A stretch of DNA of 61,033 bases from Nocardia thailandica NBRC 100428 (GTDB taxonomy: Bacteria > Actinomycetota > Actinomycetes > Mycobacteriales > Mycobacteriaceae): positions 1 through 61,033 of the forward strand of contig NZ_BAGK01000309.1 in the NCBI RefSeq assembly GCF_000308795.1, given 5' to 3'. The translations under genes and the position numbers were made by a program. A model generated the notes under the pieces. That model searched no databases and was not told the DNA's origin. It saw only the letters and a program-made list of their open reading frames with translations. Numbering within the stretch: the stretch's first letter is position 1; every line of letters begins with the position of its first letter. Shown here piece by piece: positions 34,289 to 42,665 of the stretch.

Positions 34289-34546
34289 CGTCGTGTCCTC
34301 TCGTGGCTGTGCCACCACGGTAGGCACCCGGCGCCCGGGCCGAATCAGTCACGCATAGGTAGTTTCTCGGGACCCGATCGGCAGGTCAGGCATACGGCGG
34401 TCGCTGCCGGGCGGTGCCGGCGTGCGATTTCCGCGGCGGCCCTCCGGCGAGACACGCCCGTGTCCACCGCCTCGGCCCGCCGGCGGTGAGAATGGCACTG
34501 TGGCGAGTGTCGAAGAGTGTCGTGTGGTCTGGATGGACGGACCGTC

Positions 34547-35287
34547 ATGACGGCGTCGGGGGCGGCGCGGTGGCGCGGTGGGGTGGTGTTCAGCCCGGGG
34601 CTGATGGCGTTCACCGGGGGCATCGGCGACACCGACGCGCACGCGCACGCCGCGGTGCAGGTGCTTTTCGTCGCCCGCGGCGCGCTCACCCTCACCGATC
34701 CGGCCGGGCGCACCACGCCCGCGCAGGCGGCGATCATTCCGCCCGGTGTCGGCCATCGGGTGGATGCCGAACCCGGCACCAGCGGGTTCGTCGCGTTCCT
34801 CGACCCCGAGTCCGTGACCGCGCGGGCCGCCGTCGAGCGGTTGGCCGGACTACCCGGCGATCACGCCACGAGCTGGGTCGCTGCCGCGCGCCCTCGCCCG
34901 CCCTCGCCGCGCACCGCGGCTCGACCGCGGCGCGCGCATCAGGTCGTCGGGGCGGCGCTGCGGGCCGCGGCCGACTGGCCGGGCGGCCCACCCGCGCTCG
35001 GCGAACTCGCCACCCGGGTCGGGATGTCCGGCAGCCGCCTGTCGCACGTGTTCACCGAACACGTGGGGTTGCCGTACGCGGCGTGGCGGCGGTGGACCCG
35101 GCTGCATCAGGCCTTCGCCGTGGTGCGCGCCGGTGGCTCCCTGACCGAGGCCGCCCACACCGCCGGGTTCGCCGACAGCGCTCATCTCACGCGCACCTGC
35201 CGCGACCTGATCGGCATCACGCCCACCGAGGCGCTCATCGCCACCGGCTGGCGGCCCGCACCCACGGGCCGCGGCGAAGTCGGCTGA
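34547..35287 (+). CDS. AraC-family transcriptional regulator
   Basis: The 246-residue protein has an N-terminal cupin-like sensor (AHAHAAVQVLFVARGALTLT, AAIIPPGVGHRVDAEPG) and a C-terminal AraC double helix-turn-helix (LGELATRVGMSGSRLSHVFT, then EAAHTAGFADSAHLTRTCRD). It ends 43 bp before the desaturase-like gene and probably activates it. The effector is unknown. Confidence 0.92.
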   Translation: MTASGAARWRGGVVFSPGLMAFTGGIGDTDAHAHAAVQVLFVARGALTLTDPAGRTTPAQAAIIPPGVGHRVDAEPGTSGFVAFLDPESVTARAAVERLAGLPGDHATSWVAAARPRPPSPRTAARPRRAHQVVGAALRAAADWPGGPPALGELATRVGMSGSRLSHVFTEHVGLPYAAWRRWTRLHQAFAVVRAGGSLTEAAHTAGFADSAHLTRTCRDLIGITPTEALIATGWRPAPTGRGEVG

Positions 35288-35330
35288 TTTCTTCAAGCCC
35301 CCACCCGGCCGGGACGCCACGCTGAGACCC

Positions 35331-36278
35331 ATGACGTCCACGCTCGTCCACCCCCTCATCCGCTACGGCTACGTTCCGTTCATGCTGCTCGGCGTCGACG
35401 GCGCCGGCATCGCCCTGGCCGCCTCCGGCGCGCCCAAGGCCTGGTTGATCGCCCTGCTGGCGGTCGCGGTCGCGGTGTCGTTCATCGCCGAACGACTGCT
35501 GCCGTACCAGGATTCCTGGAACACCTCCCACGGTGACCTCGGCCGCGACACGGCCCACGGCTTCGTCAACGAAACCCTCATCCTCGCGAGCGTGGCCGCC
35601 GTCCCCGCCCTCACCGCGCTCGTCCCCGGCGACGGGATCTGGCCGCACGACGCGCCGTTCGTCGTGCAGGTGCTGGCCGCAGTCCTCGTCGCCGATCTGG
35701 GGATCACCCTCACCCACTACGCCAGCCACAGGATCGGGGTGCTGTGGCGGTTTCACGCCGTGCACCACAGTGTCACCCGCTTCTACGGGCTCAACGGCCT
35801 GATGAAACACCCACTGCACCAGACGATCGAGACGATCGCCGGGGTCACCCCGCTGCTGCTGGCCGGGATTCCCGTACCGGTCGCCGCCGCGCTGTCGCTG
35901 GCGGTCGCGGTGCAGTTGCTGTTGCAGCACTCCAACGCCGACTACCGCGTCGGACCGTTCAAGCACGTGCTGGCCCTCAACGAGGGCCACCGCTTCCACC
36001 ACCTCAAATGGGCCGGCGTCGGCGATGTCAACTTCGGGCTGTTCACCCTCGTCTGGGACCACCTCCTGCGCACCTACAGCTTCGAGCCTGCCCGCCGGTT
36101 CACCAGCGCCGACCTGGGCATGGCCGCGAAACCCGACTACCCGGCGGGCTACCTGGCGCAGCTGGCGGAACCGTTCACCCGTCACAGCGGCTGCCACTTC
36201 GCGCCCGACACCACCCGCCCGGACGATCGCTCGCCGAGCGGGTCGGCCCCGTTCAGCGTGCCGGGAGAACCCGGCTGA
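35331..36278 (+). CDS. Sterol desaturase / fatty acid hydroxylase superfamily membrane enzyme
   Basis: The 315-residue membrane protein has four or five helices and the three-part His-box set of the diiron fatty acid hydroxylase superfamily: HYASHR, HAVHHS, and HRFHHLK. These enzymes hydroxylate or desaturate lipids, sterols or carotenoids using O2. The substrate is unknown. The AraC gene upstream is the likely regulator. It is convergent with the MerR-hydrolase gene. Confidence 0.92.
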   Translation: MTSTLVHPLIRYGYVPFMLLGVDGAGIALAASGAPKAWLIALLAVAVAVSFIAERLLPYQDSWNTSHGDLGRDTAHGFVNETLILASVAAVPALTALVPGDGIWPHDAPFVVQVLAAVLVADLGITLTHYASHRIGVLWRFHAVHHSVTRFYGLNGLMKHPLHQTIETIAGVTPLLLAGIPVPVAAALSLAVAVQLLLQHSNADYRVGPFKHVLALNEGHRFHHLKWAGVGDVNFGLFTLVWDHLLRTYSFEPARRFTSADLGMAAKPDYPAGYLAQLAEPFTRHSGCHFAPDTTRPDDRSPSGSAPFSVPGEPG

Positions 36279-36308
36279 GAACGTCGCGCGCGTCGCCCGC
36301 CACGGGGG

Positions 36309-37487
36309 TCAGTGTTCGAGTAGGGGAACGACGGCGCGGGCGAACTCCGCCGGCTCGGCGCTCGCGCCGACGTGATTGCCGGGCAGGTCGATCAGGGGAA
36401 GTCCCAGCCGATCGGCGAGTGCCCGGGTGGCCCGGCGCGCCATCTGGTGATGGCTCAGCGCGCCCGCGCAGAGTGCGACCGAAGCCTGGCGGGTCGCTTC
36501 GATGTCGGGCGTGTAGAAGACCGTGGGGCCGGCCATGCGCCCGAGGAAATAGCGGTTCTTGTCGAGTTCCCCGGCCGGCAGCTCGGGGAGAGTCGTGTGT
36601 GTGGGCGGAACCTGGTCCGGGCCGGTGTGGTGGCCCGCGCCGCTGAGGTCGAAGAACTCCTGCACCGCCCGTTGCGGGTCGGTTTCCGCCGCGGCGAACG
36701 CCGCCCGGGCGCGGTCTGCCAGATTCCCGTCGGCCAGGAGGGAAACCAGGGGCGGCTCGTGCAGTACCGCCCGGCCGACCAGATCGGGTCGCCGCCTGAT
36801 CAGCTCCAGCAGCGTGACCGCACCCCCGCTGGTGCCGACGAACAGCGCGGGCCCTCCGGTGAAGCGGTCGACCAGTGCGGACAGGTCCTCGGCAAGGACC
36901 TCGGGCGTGGGCGCGGCCATCCCCGGCGCCGCGCGGCTGGCGCCGATGCCGCGTGGGTCGTGGGTGACGACCGTGTATCGGCCCGCGAGCTCTTGCACCA
37001 GGGCCGCGAAACCGGCTCGGCCTGCGGGCGCGCCGACGAGGAAGAGCAGTGGGCCCTGGCCCTGACTGCTGAAGGCGATCGTGCAGTCCGGGCGGCGGAG
37101 AAGTTCCGGAGAGCTCGCGATCCGATCGCTGTAGTCCGCGATCTTGCGCGTGATCACGTCGAGCGCGCGGTTGAGTTCCTCGCGTCGTTCTCGGACGCGG
37201 CGGCGGTGAGCGGCGAGCAATTCCAGCCGGAAGCCGACGGGATCGGTGACAGTGTCGTCGGCGGCGGTGAACTGAGCGATGTCGGCCAGCGGCATTCCCG
37301 TCTCACGGAGATGAACCAGCATGTCGATCAGCTCGATATCGGCCGTCGTATACCGGCGACGGCCCGCGCTGTCACGCCGGGGAGGTGGCACGATTCCGTG
37401 ACGTTCGAAGTAGCGCAGGGTGTCGGGCGCCAGACCGATCCGCGCCGAGACCTCCGCGATGCCGAACAATTCGTCTGACTCATCCAT
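36309..37487 (-). CDS. MerR regulator fused to an alpha/beta hydrolase
   Basis: The 392-residue protein starts with a MerR winged helix (FGIAEVSARIGLAPDTLRYF, about 8-27) and dimerisation coil (about 90-125), then continues as a complete alpha/beta hydrolase: GPLLFLVGAPAGRAGF, THDPRGIGASR, the nucleophile elbow GTSGGA (Ser about 220), and a late LIDLPGNHVGASAEPAEFA with the catalytic His. Fusions of a DNA-binding domain to a hydrolase fold suggest that the hydrolase part senses or processes the inducer. ATG at 37487 lies just below a MerR-type promoter palindrome. The hydrolase part resembles the product of 55786. Confidence 0.9.
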   Translation of the reverse strand: MDESDELFGIAEVSARIGLAPDTLRYFERHGIVPPPRRDSAGRRRYTTADIELIDMLVHLRETGMPLADIAQFTAADDTVTDPVGFRLELLAAHRRRVRERREELNRALDVITRKIADYSDRIASSPELLRRPDCTIAFSSQGQGPLLFLVGAPAGRAGFAALVQELAGRYTVVTHDPRGIGASRAAPGMAAPTPEVLAEDLSALVDRFTGGPALFVGTSGGAVTLLELIRRRPDLVGRAVLHEPPLVSLLADGNLADRARAAFAAAETDPQRAVQEFFDLSGAGHHTGPDQVPPTHTTLPELPAGELDKNRYFLGRMAGPTVFYTPDIEATRQASVALCAGALSHHQMARRATRALADRLGLPLIDLPGNHVGASAEPAEFARAVVPLLEH

Positions 37488-37504
37488 GCACCCAAGCCTC
37501 GGCG

Positions 37505-37520
37505 TTGGACCCCGGTCCAA
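37505..37520. promoter_or_regulatory. MerR-type operator in a long promoter spacer
   Basis: On the minus strand TTGACT (37525-37520) overlaps a perfect inverted repeat of TTGGACC and GGTCCAA (7-bp arms, 2-nt spacer). A -10-like GAGGCT begins after 19 nt. A dyad inside a 19-bp spacer is the hallmark of MerR-controlled promoters and indicates self-regulation of the fusion gene. Confidence 0.65.
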
Positions 37521-37589
37521 GTCAAGTGGTGCCCGGCCGTGGATGCGCCGGTCGCGACCGGTCCGCCAGGGCGTCAGCGGATTCCGGGC

Positions 37590-38513
37590 TCAGCATCCGT
37601 CTTCGGTGGGCAGGGGCTGGGTGGGATCGAAGTAGGCTTCGGCGGGTCGGTCGGAGGGGGAGCCGGTCCAGGCGGAATTGGTGTAGTTGGGCGCGGTGAA
37701 GCCCCGGTGGCCGAGGGCGCAGCCGACGGAGTACTGATGACCGTTGATCTCGCCGTAGTGGATGCCCTGGGACTCCGCGTCGTAGGCGGGGTCGTCGACC
37801 CAGTGGTAGTCGGCTTCCCAGCGGTCGACGGCGACGATGTCGAGGGGGCCGTCGAGCAGTTCGGGGTGTGGGGCGTCGAAGGCGTAGGCGACGAGGTAGT
37901 TGGTGCGGATGATCAGTTCGCCGTCGTCGTCGAGGGCCGTGGTCATGGTGCCGGTCACCCGGGGTGTCACCGGCAGCAGCGGGTACTCGGTGGCGATGCG
38001 CACCGCGACCCACCAGGTCTCGGCCTCGGTGCCGGGCCGCAGGCGCGGCCGGATCTCCTCGGCTTGATGCGGGGCGAGCAGCGCGAGAACCGGTTCGTAG
38101 TCGTGTCGTTCGATCACCTGGCGGTCGAGGCGGGCGGCGACGATCAGTGCCCGCACCTTCGCCATGGCGGCGCCGACCTGTTCGCCGGAGTAGCGCCCGA
38201 TCGGGGCAGGGGGCGGTGCAACGATGCCCCGTTCCCCTTCGGCCCAGTCCTGGGCGGGAGTGTGTTCGTAGGGGTGGGCCAGGTCGACGCGGGCGCGTTC
38301 GTCGAGCCGGGTGGTCGTCGTGGTCGTGGTGGCCGAGTGATCGGAGCCGGGCGACCGTATCGACAGCAGGCACACCGCGCCCAGCAGGACCGACACGGCC
38401 GCCACCACGCCGATCGTCGTGCGGCGGCGCCTCGGGACCGGACGCGGTCGGTGTTCGTGGATCAGCTGTCGCGTGGTCTCCGGGACGAACGGATCCGGTG
38501 GCAGTTGATACAT
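37590..38513 (-). CDS. Membrane-anchored protein, unknown function
   Basis: The 307-residue protein has a cytoplasmic Pro/Arg-rich start (MYQLPPDPFVPETTRQLIHE), one membrane helix near residues 43-60 (TIGVVAAVSVLLGAVCLLSI) and a large outer domain with a Thr-rich linker. The outer part ends with a cysteine (LPTEDGC) and holds one further cysteine. No family is recognised. It is the last gene of a minus-strand run that begins at 39569. Confidence 0.75.
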   Translation of the reverse strand: MYQLPPDPFVPETTRQLIHEHRPRPVPRRRRTTIGVVAAVSVLLGAVCLLSIRSPGSDHSATTTTTTTRLDERARVDLAHPYEHTPAQDWAEGERGIVAPPPAPIGRYSGEQVGAAMAKVRALIVAARLDRQVIERHDYEPVLALLAPHQAEEIRPRLRPGTEAETWWVAVRIATEYPLLPVTPRVTGTMTTALDDDGELIIRTNYLVAYAFDAPHPELLDGPLDIVAVDRWEADYHWVDDPAYDAESQGIHYGEINGHQYSVGCALGHRGFTAPNYTNSAWTGSPSDRPAEAYFDPTQPLPTEDGC

Positions 38514-38558
38514 CGCGGATTCCCCCTGGATCGATCTCCTCACCGGCGTGAGGTCTGG

Positions 38559-38954
38559 CTAGGTCACGGCGACGACCATGACGGTGACGGCGATCGTCGC
38601 GGCGCCCAGGAGCAGCAGGACCCATTCGACGGCGCGGCTGTAGCCGTCGATGACCATGCGGGCGGGGTCGGCGGGGTCGTAGAAGACCGTCACCTGGGTG
38701 CCCGGCCGGTAGTGACCGATCCACGACTTCCCGACGGCGGCGGTCGCTTCGGCGCGGCCGCCGTCGGGAAGCTCCCATACGACGACGGGGTGATAGAGCG
38801 TGCCCGCCCGGCCCGCGCTCTCGTGCAGGCGCACGACACGCCCGTGTGCCGTGGCGCCGCGAGTGCGCAGCAGGCGTGAGCGGCGCAGCATGGTGGCACC
38901 GACACCGGTGAAGAGCAGGCCGACGCCGAGCGGGAGGAGAGCGAGGGCGTTCAT
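38559..38954 (-). CDS. DUF3592 membrane protein
   Basis: The 131-residue protein has a helix at each end and a central beta domain with the DUF3592 pattern: ATAHGRVVRLHES, LYHPVVVWELPDGGRAEATA, YRPGTQVTVFYDPADPARMV. The family is predicted to expose the central domain outside the membrane. Its ATG directly follows the stop of the monooxygenase-like gene. Confidence 0.9.
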   Translation of the reverse strand: MNALALLPLGVGLLFTGVGATMLRRSRLLRTRGATAHGRVVRLHESAGRAGTLYHPVVVWELPDGGRAEATAAVGKSWIGHYRPGTQVTVFYDPADPARMVIDGYSRAVEWVLLLLGAATIAVTVMVVAVT

Positions 38955-39167
38955 TCAGCAGTGGTGGACGGAGACGACGGTGTGCAGGTGCGGATCGAAC
39001 CCCTCGGCGATGCGGGCGGCTTCGCGCAGATGCTCTTGTGCGGCAGGGTGTTCGAGCATGGCGTGGAAGTCCTCGGTCGTGCGCCACTGGGCGTAGTTGA
39101 CGACCCGTTCGCCGTCGAGGCTGGCGTGGATGTTGGCGGCCACGAACCCGGGCCGGTGCCGGATCAC
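38955..39167 (-). CDS. Short antibiotic biosynthesis monooxygenase (ABM) domain protein
   Basis: The 70-residue product matches the C-terminal three quarters of an ABM domain: HRPGFVAANIHASLDGERVV, NYAQWRTTEDFHAML, and FDPHLHTVVSVHH. Full domains have a further 20-25 residues (first strand and helix) that are not found upstream in this frame. GTG at 39167 follows GAGGAA, so the short form may still be translated. ABM proteins are small dimeric monooxygenases or heme-degrading enzymes; the missing first strand makes activity doubtful. Confidence 0.7.
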   Translation of the reverse strand: MIRHRPGFVAANIHASLDGERVVNYAQWRTTEDFHAMLEHPAAQEHLREAARIAEGFDPHLHTVVSVHHC

Positions 39168-39198
39168 TTCCTCGGGTCGGGTTCCGGGATCGGGACGG

Positions 39199-39372
39199 TC
39201 ACCGCCCCGCCGGCGGGACCGGTGCCGTGGTCATCGGGGTGGTCGAGACCACGTGGGCCGGGAGGTCCGGGACGTGGCTCTCGTCCCTGCAGCCGCTCAC
39301 CGTCAGCGCGACGCCTGCGGCGAGGCTGCACGCGAGCATCGCCCCGACGGTCGTCGGCCGTGCGCGGCTCAT
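39199..39372 (-). CDS. Very small lipoprotein
   Basis: The 57-residue product has a complete lipoprotein signal (MSRARPTTVGAMLACSLAAG, then VALTVSGC) and only about 30 mature residues rich in Pro and Thr. ATG at 39372 overlaps the stop of the upstream gene (ATGA), so it is translationally coupled. The function is unknown. Confidence 0.7.
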   Translation of the reverse strand: MSRARPTTVGAMLACSLAAGVALTVSGCRDESHVPDLPAHVVSTTPMTTAPVPPAGR

Positions 39373-39569
39373 CGGGTGATGTAGCCGGTGTACGGGCCAC
39401 CGACGCAGATGAGCCCGTCGAGGTGGCCGCCGGTGTCCAGGCACACCTGGGCATCGATCGCCGTGTGATCGCCCTCGAATCCGGACTCGGCCGCGGCCGG
39501 TCCACTGCACAGAACCACGACCGCGACCGTGCCGACAGCTGTTGCCGCCGAACGCATCACCGATTTCAT
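39369..39569 (-). CDS. Small secreted protein
   Basis: The 66-residue product has a signal peptide (MKSVMRSAATAVGTVAVVVL, then CSGPAAAE) and a mature domain of about 38 residues with two cysteines (AQVCLDTGGHLDGLICVGGP), probably a disulfide. A GGGAGGG site precedes the ATG. It is the first gene of the five-gene run down to 37590. Confidence 0.7.
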   Translation of the reverse strand: MKSVMRSAATAVGTVAVVVLCSGPAAAESGFEGDHTAIDAQVCLDTGGHLDGLICVGGPYTGYITR

Positions 39570-39802
39570 GCGCCCTCCCCACCGTGCCCGGCACGTGCCG
39601 GGCGGCCTCGCAACCCGTACAGAAGAACATTGTCGTTCATCGACGAACGATCGGTCCAGAGCCGTCGCCACCCCAATTCCGGGGCCTTGCGAGAAAGCGT
39701 CGACGGCATACCGGGTTCCGGCGACCTCTCGTACGTCGGCACCTGCTGAATGCGGCCGGGAGCACGCGGGGGCCGGGCGCCATTCCGCTCGCCGACGACG
39801 AA

Positions 39803-39834
39803 GCCCCCGCCCGGATGTCTCTCCGAGCGGGGGC
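39803..39834 (-). terminator. Hairpin terminator of the cupin gene
   Basis: GCCCCCGC and GCGGGGGC form an 8-bp stem extended by CGG/CCG across one mismatch, 8 bp beyond the cupin stop on the minus strand. Confidence 0.65.
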
Positions 39835-39841
39835 GGGTCCG

Positions 39842-40228
39842 TCACGCGGCGCGGCGTTCCAGCCGGGTGCCGCGGCGTGGCCCGATGGACATCAGGTCGC
39901 TGGGTTCGTCCAGTTCGATGCGGTGCCAGTGTCCGCGGGGGACGATGAAGGCGTGTCCGGCCCCCATCTGGACGGGCACCGCCGGCGCGCCCTCCTGTTC
40001 GGGTCTGAGGTAGATCCGGACGCTTCCGGCCAGGACGGTGACCAGTTCGTCGCCGGCGGGATGCATCTCCCAGGTGTCGCTGTGGACGTCGGCATCGGTG
40101 TCGACGTGGAAGGTCGCGACAGTCCAGCCGTCCATGTCGCCCTGCATCCGGCGTTCTTCGCTGAGCAGCCGCCCGTCGGGCAGGATGCGCACGCCGCGGT
40201 CGAAGAGATTGACGGTGTCGATTTCCAT
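39842..40228 (-). CDS. Cupin-domain protein
   Basis: The 128-residue protein is a single cupin: TWEMHPAGDELVTVLAGSVR (motif 1, with H and E of the metal site) and GAGHAFIVPRGHWHRIELDE (motif 2). Cupins of this size bind small ligands or act as simple enzymes. ATG at 40228 follows AAGGAG. The divergent TetR gene and the perfect palindrome between them suggest that the cupin is the regulated target. Confidence 0.88.
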   Translation of the reverse strand: MEIDTVNLFDRGVRILPDGRLLSEERRMQGDMDGWTVATFHVDTDADVHSDTWEMHPAGDELVTVLAGSVRIYLRPEQEGAPAVPVQMGAGHAFIVPRGHWHRIELDEPSDLMSIGPRRGTRLERRAA

Positions 40229-40271
40229 GGTGTTTCTCCTTATGAGGGGGCGATGTCGCCGGCTCGCCCGC

Positions 40272-40299
40272 CTAGTTTGTATACGCGTATACAAACTAG
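40272..40299. promoter_or_regulatory. 28-bp perfect palindrome, TetR operator
   Basis: CTAGTTTGTATACG is followed immediately by its exact reverse complement, giving 14-bp arms with no spacer. It lies midway between the cupin start (40228) and the TetR start (40344). TGTATAC-containing palindromes are typical of TetR operators. One dimer pair could control both genes. Confidence 0.8.
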
Positions 40300-40343
40300 C
40301 GCGCCGTGGTCGGGCTGTCGACAGCCCATGCCAAGATGGTCGG

Positions 40344-41006
40344 GTGAGCACCCGCGCAGGCCGTCCGTCGCGACTGTCCCGAGCCCAGATCGTGGCCGTG
40401 GCGCGTGACCTGGTCGCCGCGCACGGGGTCGAGGCACTGACCATGCGCCGCCTGGCCGCAGAGTTGTCTGCCACGCCCATGGCCGTGTATCGCCACGTAC
40501 GCGACAAGGACGAACTGCTCCTGCTCCTGCTCGACGACCTCGCCGCCGGGCTGCGCAGGCCCGCTCTCCCCGACGATCCCCGGGCCCGGATCGTGGCGGT
40601 GGCGCTGGCGATGCACGCGGCGCTGGCCGAGGTGCCCTGGATAGTCGAGGTTCTCACCGGCGACGACCTGCTGTCGCGGTCGGCGCTCTGGTACACCGAG
40701 GCGATCGTCGACGCCGCCACGGCGTGCGGTGCCGACGCCGACGAGGCGGTCTACGTCTACCGAACCATCTGGTACTACACGGCGGGCGAACTGCTCGTCC
40801 GTGCCGCCGCGACCCGCCGGGGCACGGGCCGTGTCACCTTCCGCGACAAGGTGTTCTCCGACATCGACGCCGAGGCGCTGCCCCGGCTGGCCGCCCTGGG
40901 CGAAAGCTATGTGACTCTTGCCGCGCGGGACACCTACGAGCGCGGCCTGCGCGCACTGGTCACCGGCCTGCTCGGGCCCGGTGACACGGACGCGCCGCCC
41001 CCGTGA
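40344..41006 (+). CDS. TetR-family regulator
   Basis: The 220-residue protein has a TetR helix-turn-helix (VEALTMRRLAAELSATPMAV, then YRHVRDKDELLLLLLDDL) and a C-terminal domain with ALWYTEAIVDAATACG, YVYRTIWYYTAGELLVRAAA and AARDTYERGLRALVTGLLGP. It is a paralogue of the TetR protein at 49050 (shared PALPDDPR-ARIV, IWYYT-GE-LVRA, AARDTY-GLRALV-GL). GTG at 40344 is the start. The adjacent 28-bp palindrome is its probable operator. Confidence 0.92.
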   Translation: MSTRAGRPSRLSRAQIVAVARDLVAAHGVEALTMRRLAAELSATPMAVYRHVRDKDELLLLLLDDLAAGLRRPALPDDPRARIVAVALAMHAALAEVPWIVEVLTGDDLLSRSALWYTEAIVDAATACGADADEAVYVYRTIWYYTAGELLVRAAATRRGTGRVTFRDKVFSDIDAEALPRLAALGESYVTLAARDTYERGLRALVTGLLGPGDTDAPPP

Positions 41007-41226
41007 CGACGTTGTCGGCCCCGGGGCGCCTGTCCGGCGTGTGCTCTCGGCGGCGTGTTCGTGCGGATGGCCGACCGGGTCGCGACACCCGCCGCCGGTC
41101 CGAAACCTCGGCCGTGGCCGTTCTGCGACCCGTCCGGCCTAAAATCTTTCGGCACCCGGATCCTACTTGTGGATTCCTGCGGTGAGCCGGGTCGCCTCGC
41201 CGCCAGGGGGAATTGCGGGCCGGTAC

Positions 41227-41703
41227 TCAGGTATCCGACAGACCGGAGTCGATACCGTCCAACGCACGTGTCGGCAGCGGCGAGGGATCATGGACGAAGA
41301 AGCCGCCCTCGCCTGACGCCAGGACGCCTTCGCACCAGCCGAGCGCGAGGCAAACGACGTGGCCGCGAGTCCCGTTGGCCTCGAGGACGATGACCCGATC
41401 GTCGTCGCGATACCACCATCCGGGGAGGTCTCCGAGGGCGGCGGCCGCTTCCTCGTCGGTGGCGCATCTGATCACCACACCGTCGTAGCGAGCCTGGAGG
41501 TTCATGGCACTGACGGGCTTGAACAGGATATCGATCGTCGTGGTCGTGGGTCGGCCTCGCCAATCGGAGCCGCATGGGCTGCGCAACAACAGCTGTCCGT
41601 GGCTGACCGTATATGCCCACAGCGTGAAGCCGCGCTCACTGCGATAGAGCTCGCGTCCAGGCTCGAACTGGTCGGGCTTGTTGAGCCAGGTCATCTCCCG
41701 CAT
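41227..41703 (-). CDS. Unknown family (WLNK family), copy B
   Basis: The 158-residue protein (MREMTWLNKPDQFEPGRELY) is a close paralogue of the product of 31935-32396. It has a 5-residue insert before TTIDILFKPV and the same ending DGIDSGLS. No signal, membrane helix or known domain is seen. The ATG at 41703 matches the start of copy A. It stands alone. Confidence 0.8.
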   Translation of the reverse strand: MREMTWLNKPDQFEPGRELYRSERGFTLWAYTVSHGQLLLRSPCGSDWRGRPTTTTIDILFKPVSAMNLQARYDGVVIRCATDEEAAAALGDLPGWWYRDDDRVIVLEANGTRGHVVCLALGWCEGVLASGEGGFFVHDPSPLPTRALDGIDSGLSDT

Positions 41704-41913
41704 GCCCGTATCCTCCCGGCCCACTGTCGCTCCGGCAAACTCATTTCCGCTCGTCAGGCAGCTTCGGCTCCCGAGCCGACTGGTTCATCGCGGGGCACGA
41801 CCCATCCGGAAATGTGGGATCGATCGAACCTCGAGCGGCGATCGGCCGGGTCCGGCCCGAACCCACCGACGGCGCTGAGGACGTCGGCCGTGCTGTTGTG
41901 CCGGGGCGGCAGC

Positions 41914-42537
41914 CTAACGAGGGTCTGGCGACCGACCGGTTCCGGTCGTGGCGGCGCACAGCGCCGGAAACGTGCTCGCCCACGCGGACAGAACGAGGTT
42001 CTCGGTGTCCGGCGAGGTGCGCAGGATGCTGGTCAGTGCCTGGCCGCGGAGTAGTTGCAGCAGGGATTCGAAGGCCACCGGAAAGCCTGGCTGTGTGGCA
42101 TATTCCGGACCGAAAGCCTCGGCGCCGAGCTGCCTGATGCCCTTGCCGACCTCCCGTTCGTAGGGTGCGAGGACCGCACGGAGTTCGGGATCCGTGCGGG
42201 CCGCCATCCACAGCTCGTACCCGGCCAGGTACAGCGGTCCTGACATCGCCCGGCGCAGGACGTCGATCGCGAACTCGATACGTCCGTCGGCCGGGGGAGG
42301 AGCGGCGAGAGCGCCTCGGATGTCGTCCGCCTGTTGCTGGGCGACTCGCTGCACCGCGGCCACGAACATGTCGGCCTTGCTCGGGAAGTGGTGCAGCAGG
42401 GCGCCGCGGGAGACACCGGCGAGCTGCTGGACCCGCAGCGTCGTCGTGCCAGCGTAGCCGTGCTCGACCAGGCAGGTGACGGTCGCCTCGATCAGCCGAC
42501 GGCGCATTTCGACCGGGTTCGTCCGTCGGCCTGCCAT
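41914..42537 (-). CDS. TetR-family regulator of the fad-type operon
   Basis: The 207-residue protein has a TetR helix-turn-helix (AGTTTLRVQQLAGVSRGALL, then HHFPSKADMFVAAVQRVAQQ) and a helical ligand domain. It lies just downstream of the fadE-ech-fabG operon on the same strand, separated by a strong hairpin. The 24-bp palindrome in front of fadE is the most likely target, with an acyl-CoA as a plausible ligand. Both points are inferred. Confidence 0.9.
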   Translation of the reverse strand: MAGRRTNPVEMRRRLIEATVTCLVEHGYAGTTTLRVQQLAGVSRGALLHHFPSKADMFVAAVQRVAQQQADDIRGALAAPPPADGRIEFAIDVLRRAMSGPLYLAGYELWMAARTDPELRAVLAPYEREVGKGIRQLGAEAFGPEYATQPGFPVAFESLLQLLRGQALTSILRTSPDTENLVLSAWASTFPALCAATTGTGRSPDPR

Positions 42538-42618
42538 CGGTCCCACCTTCCGCCGCGACGACACCCCGTGTCCCGTCGCCATCATCGTGGCATCGCCGTC
42601 GCGGCACCGAGTACACCA

Positions 42619-42656
42619 GGTCCGGCCGCGGCGCCCCGTGCTACCGCGGCCGGACC
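42619..42656 (-). terminator. Strong hairpin terminator of the fad-type operon
   Basis: GGTCCGGCCGCGG and CCGCGGCCGGACC form a perfect 13-bp stem with a 12-nt loop, 10 bp beyond the last stop of the operon and 80 bp before the TetR start. Confidence 0.75.
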
Positions 42657-42665
42657 CGTCCTGCA

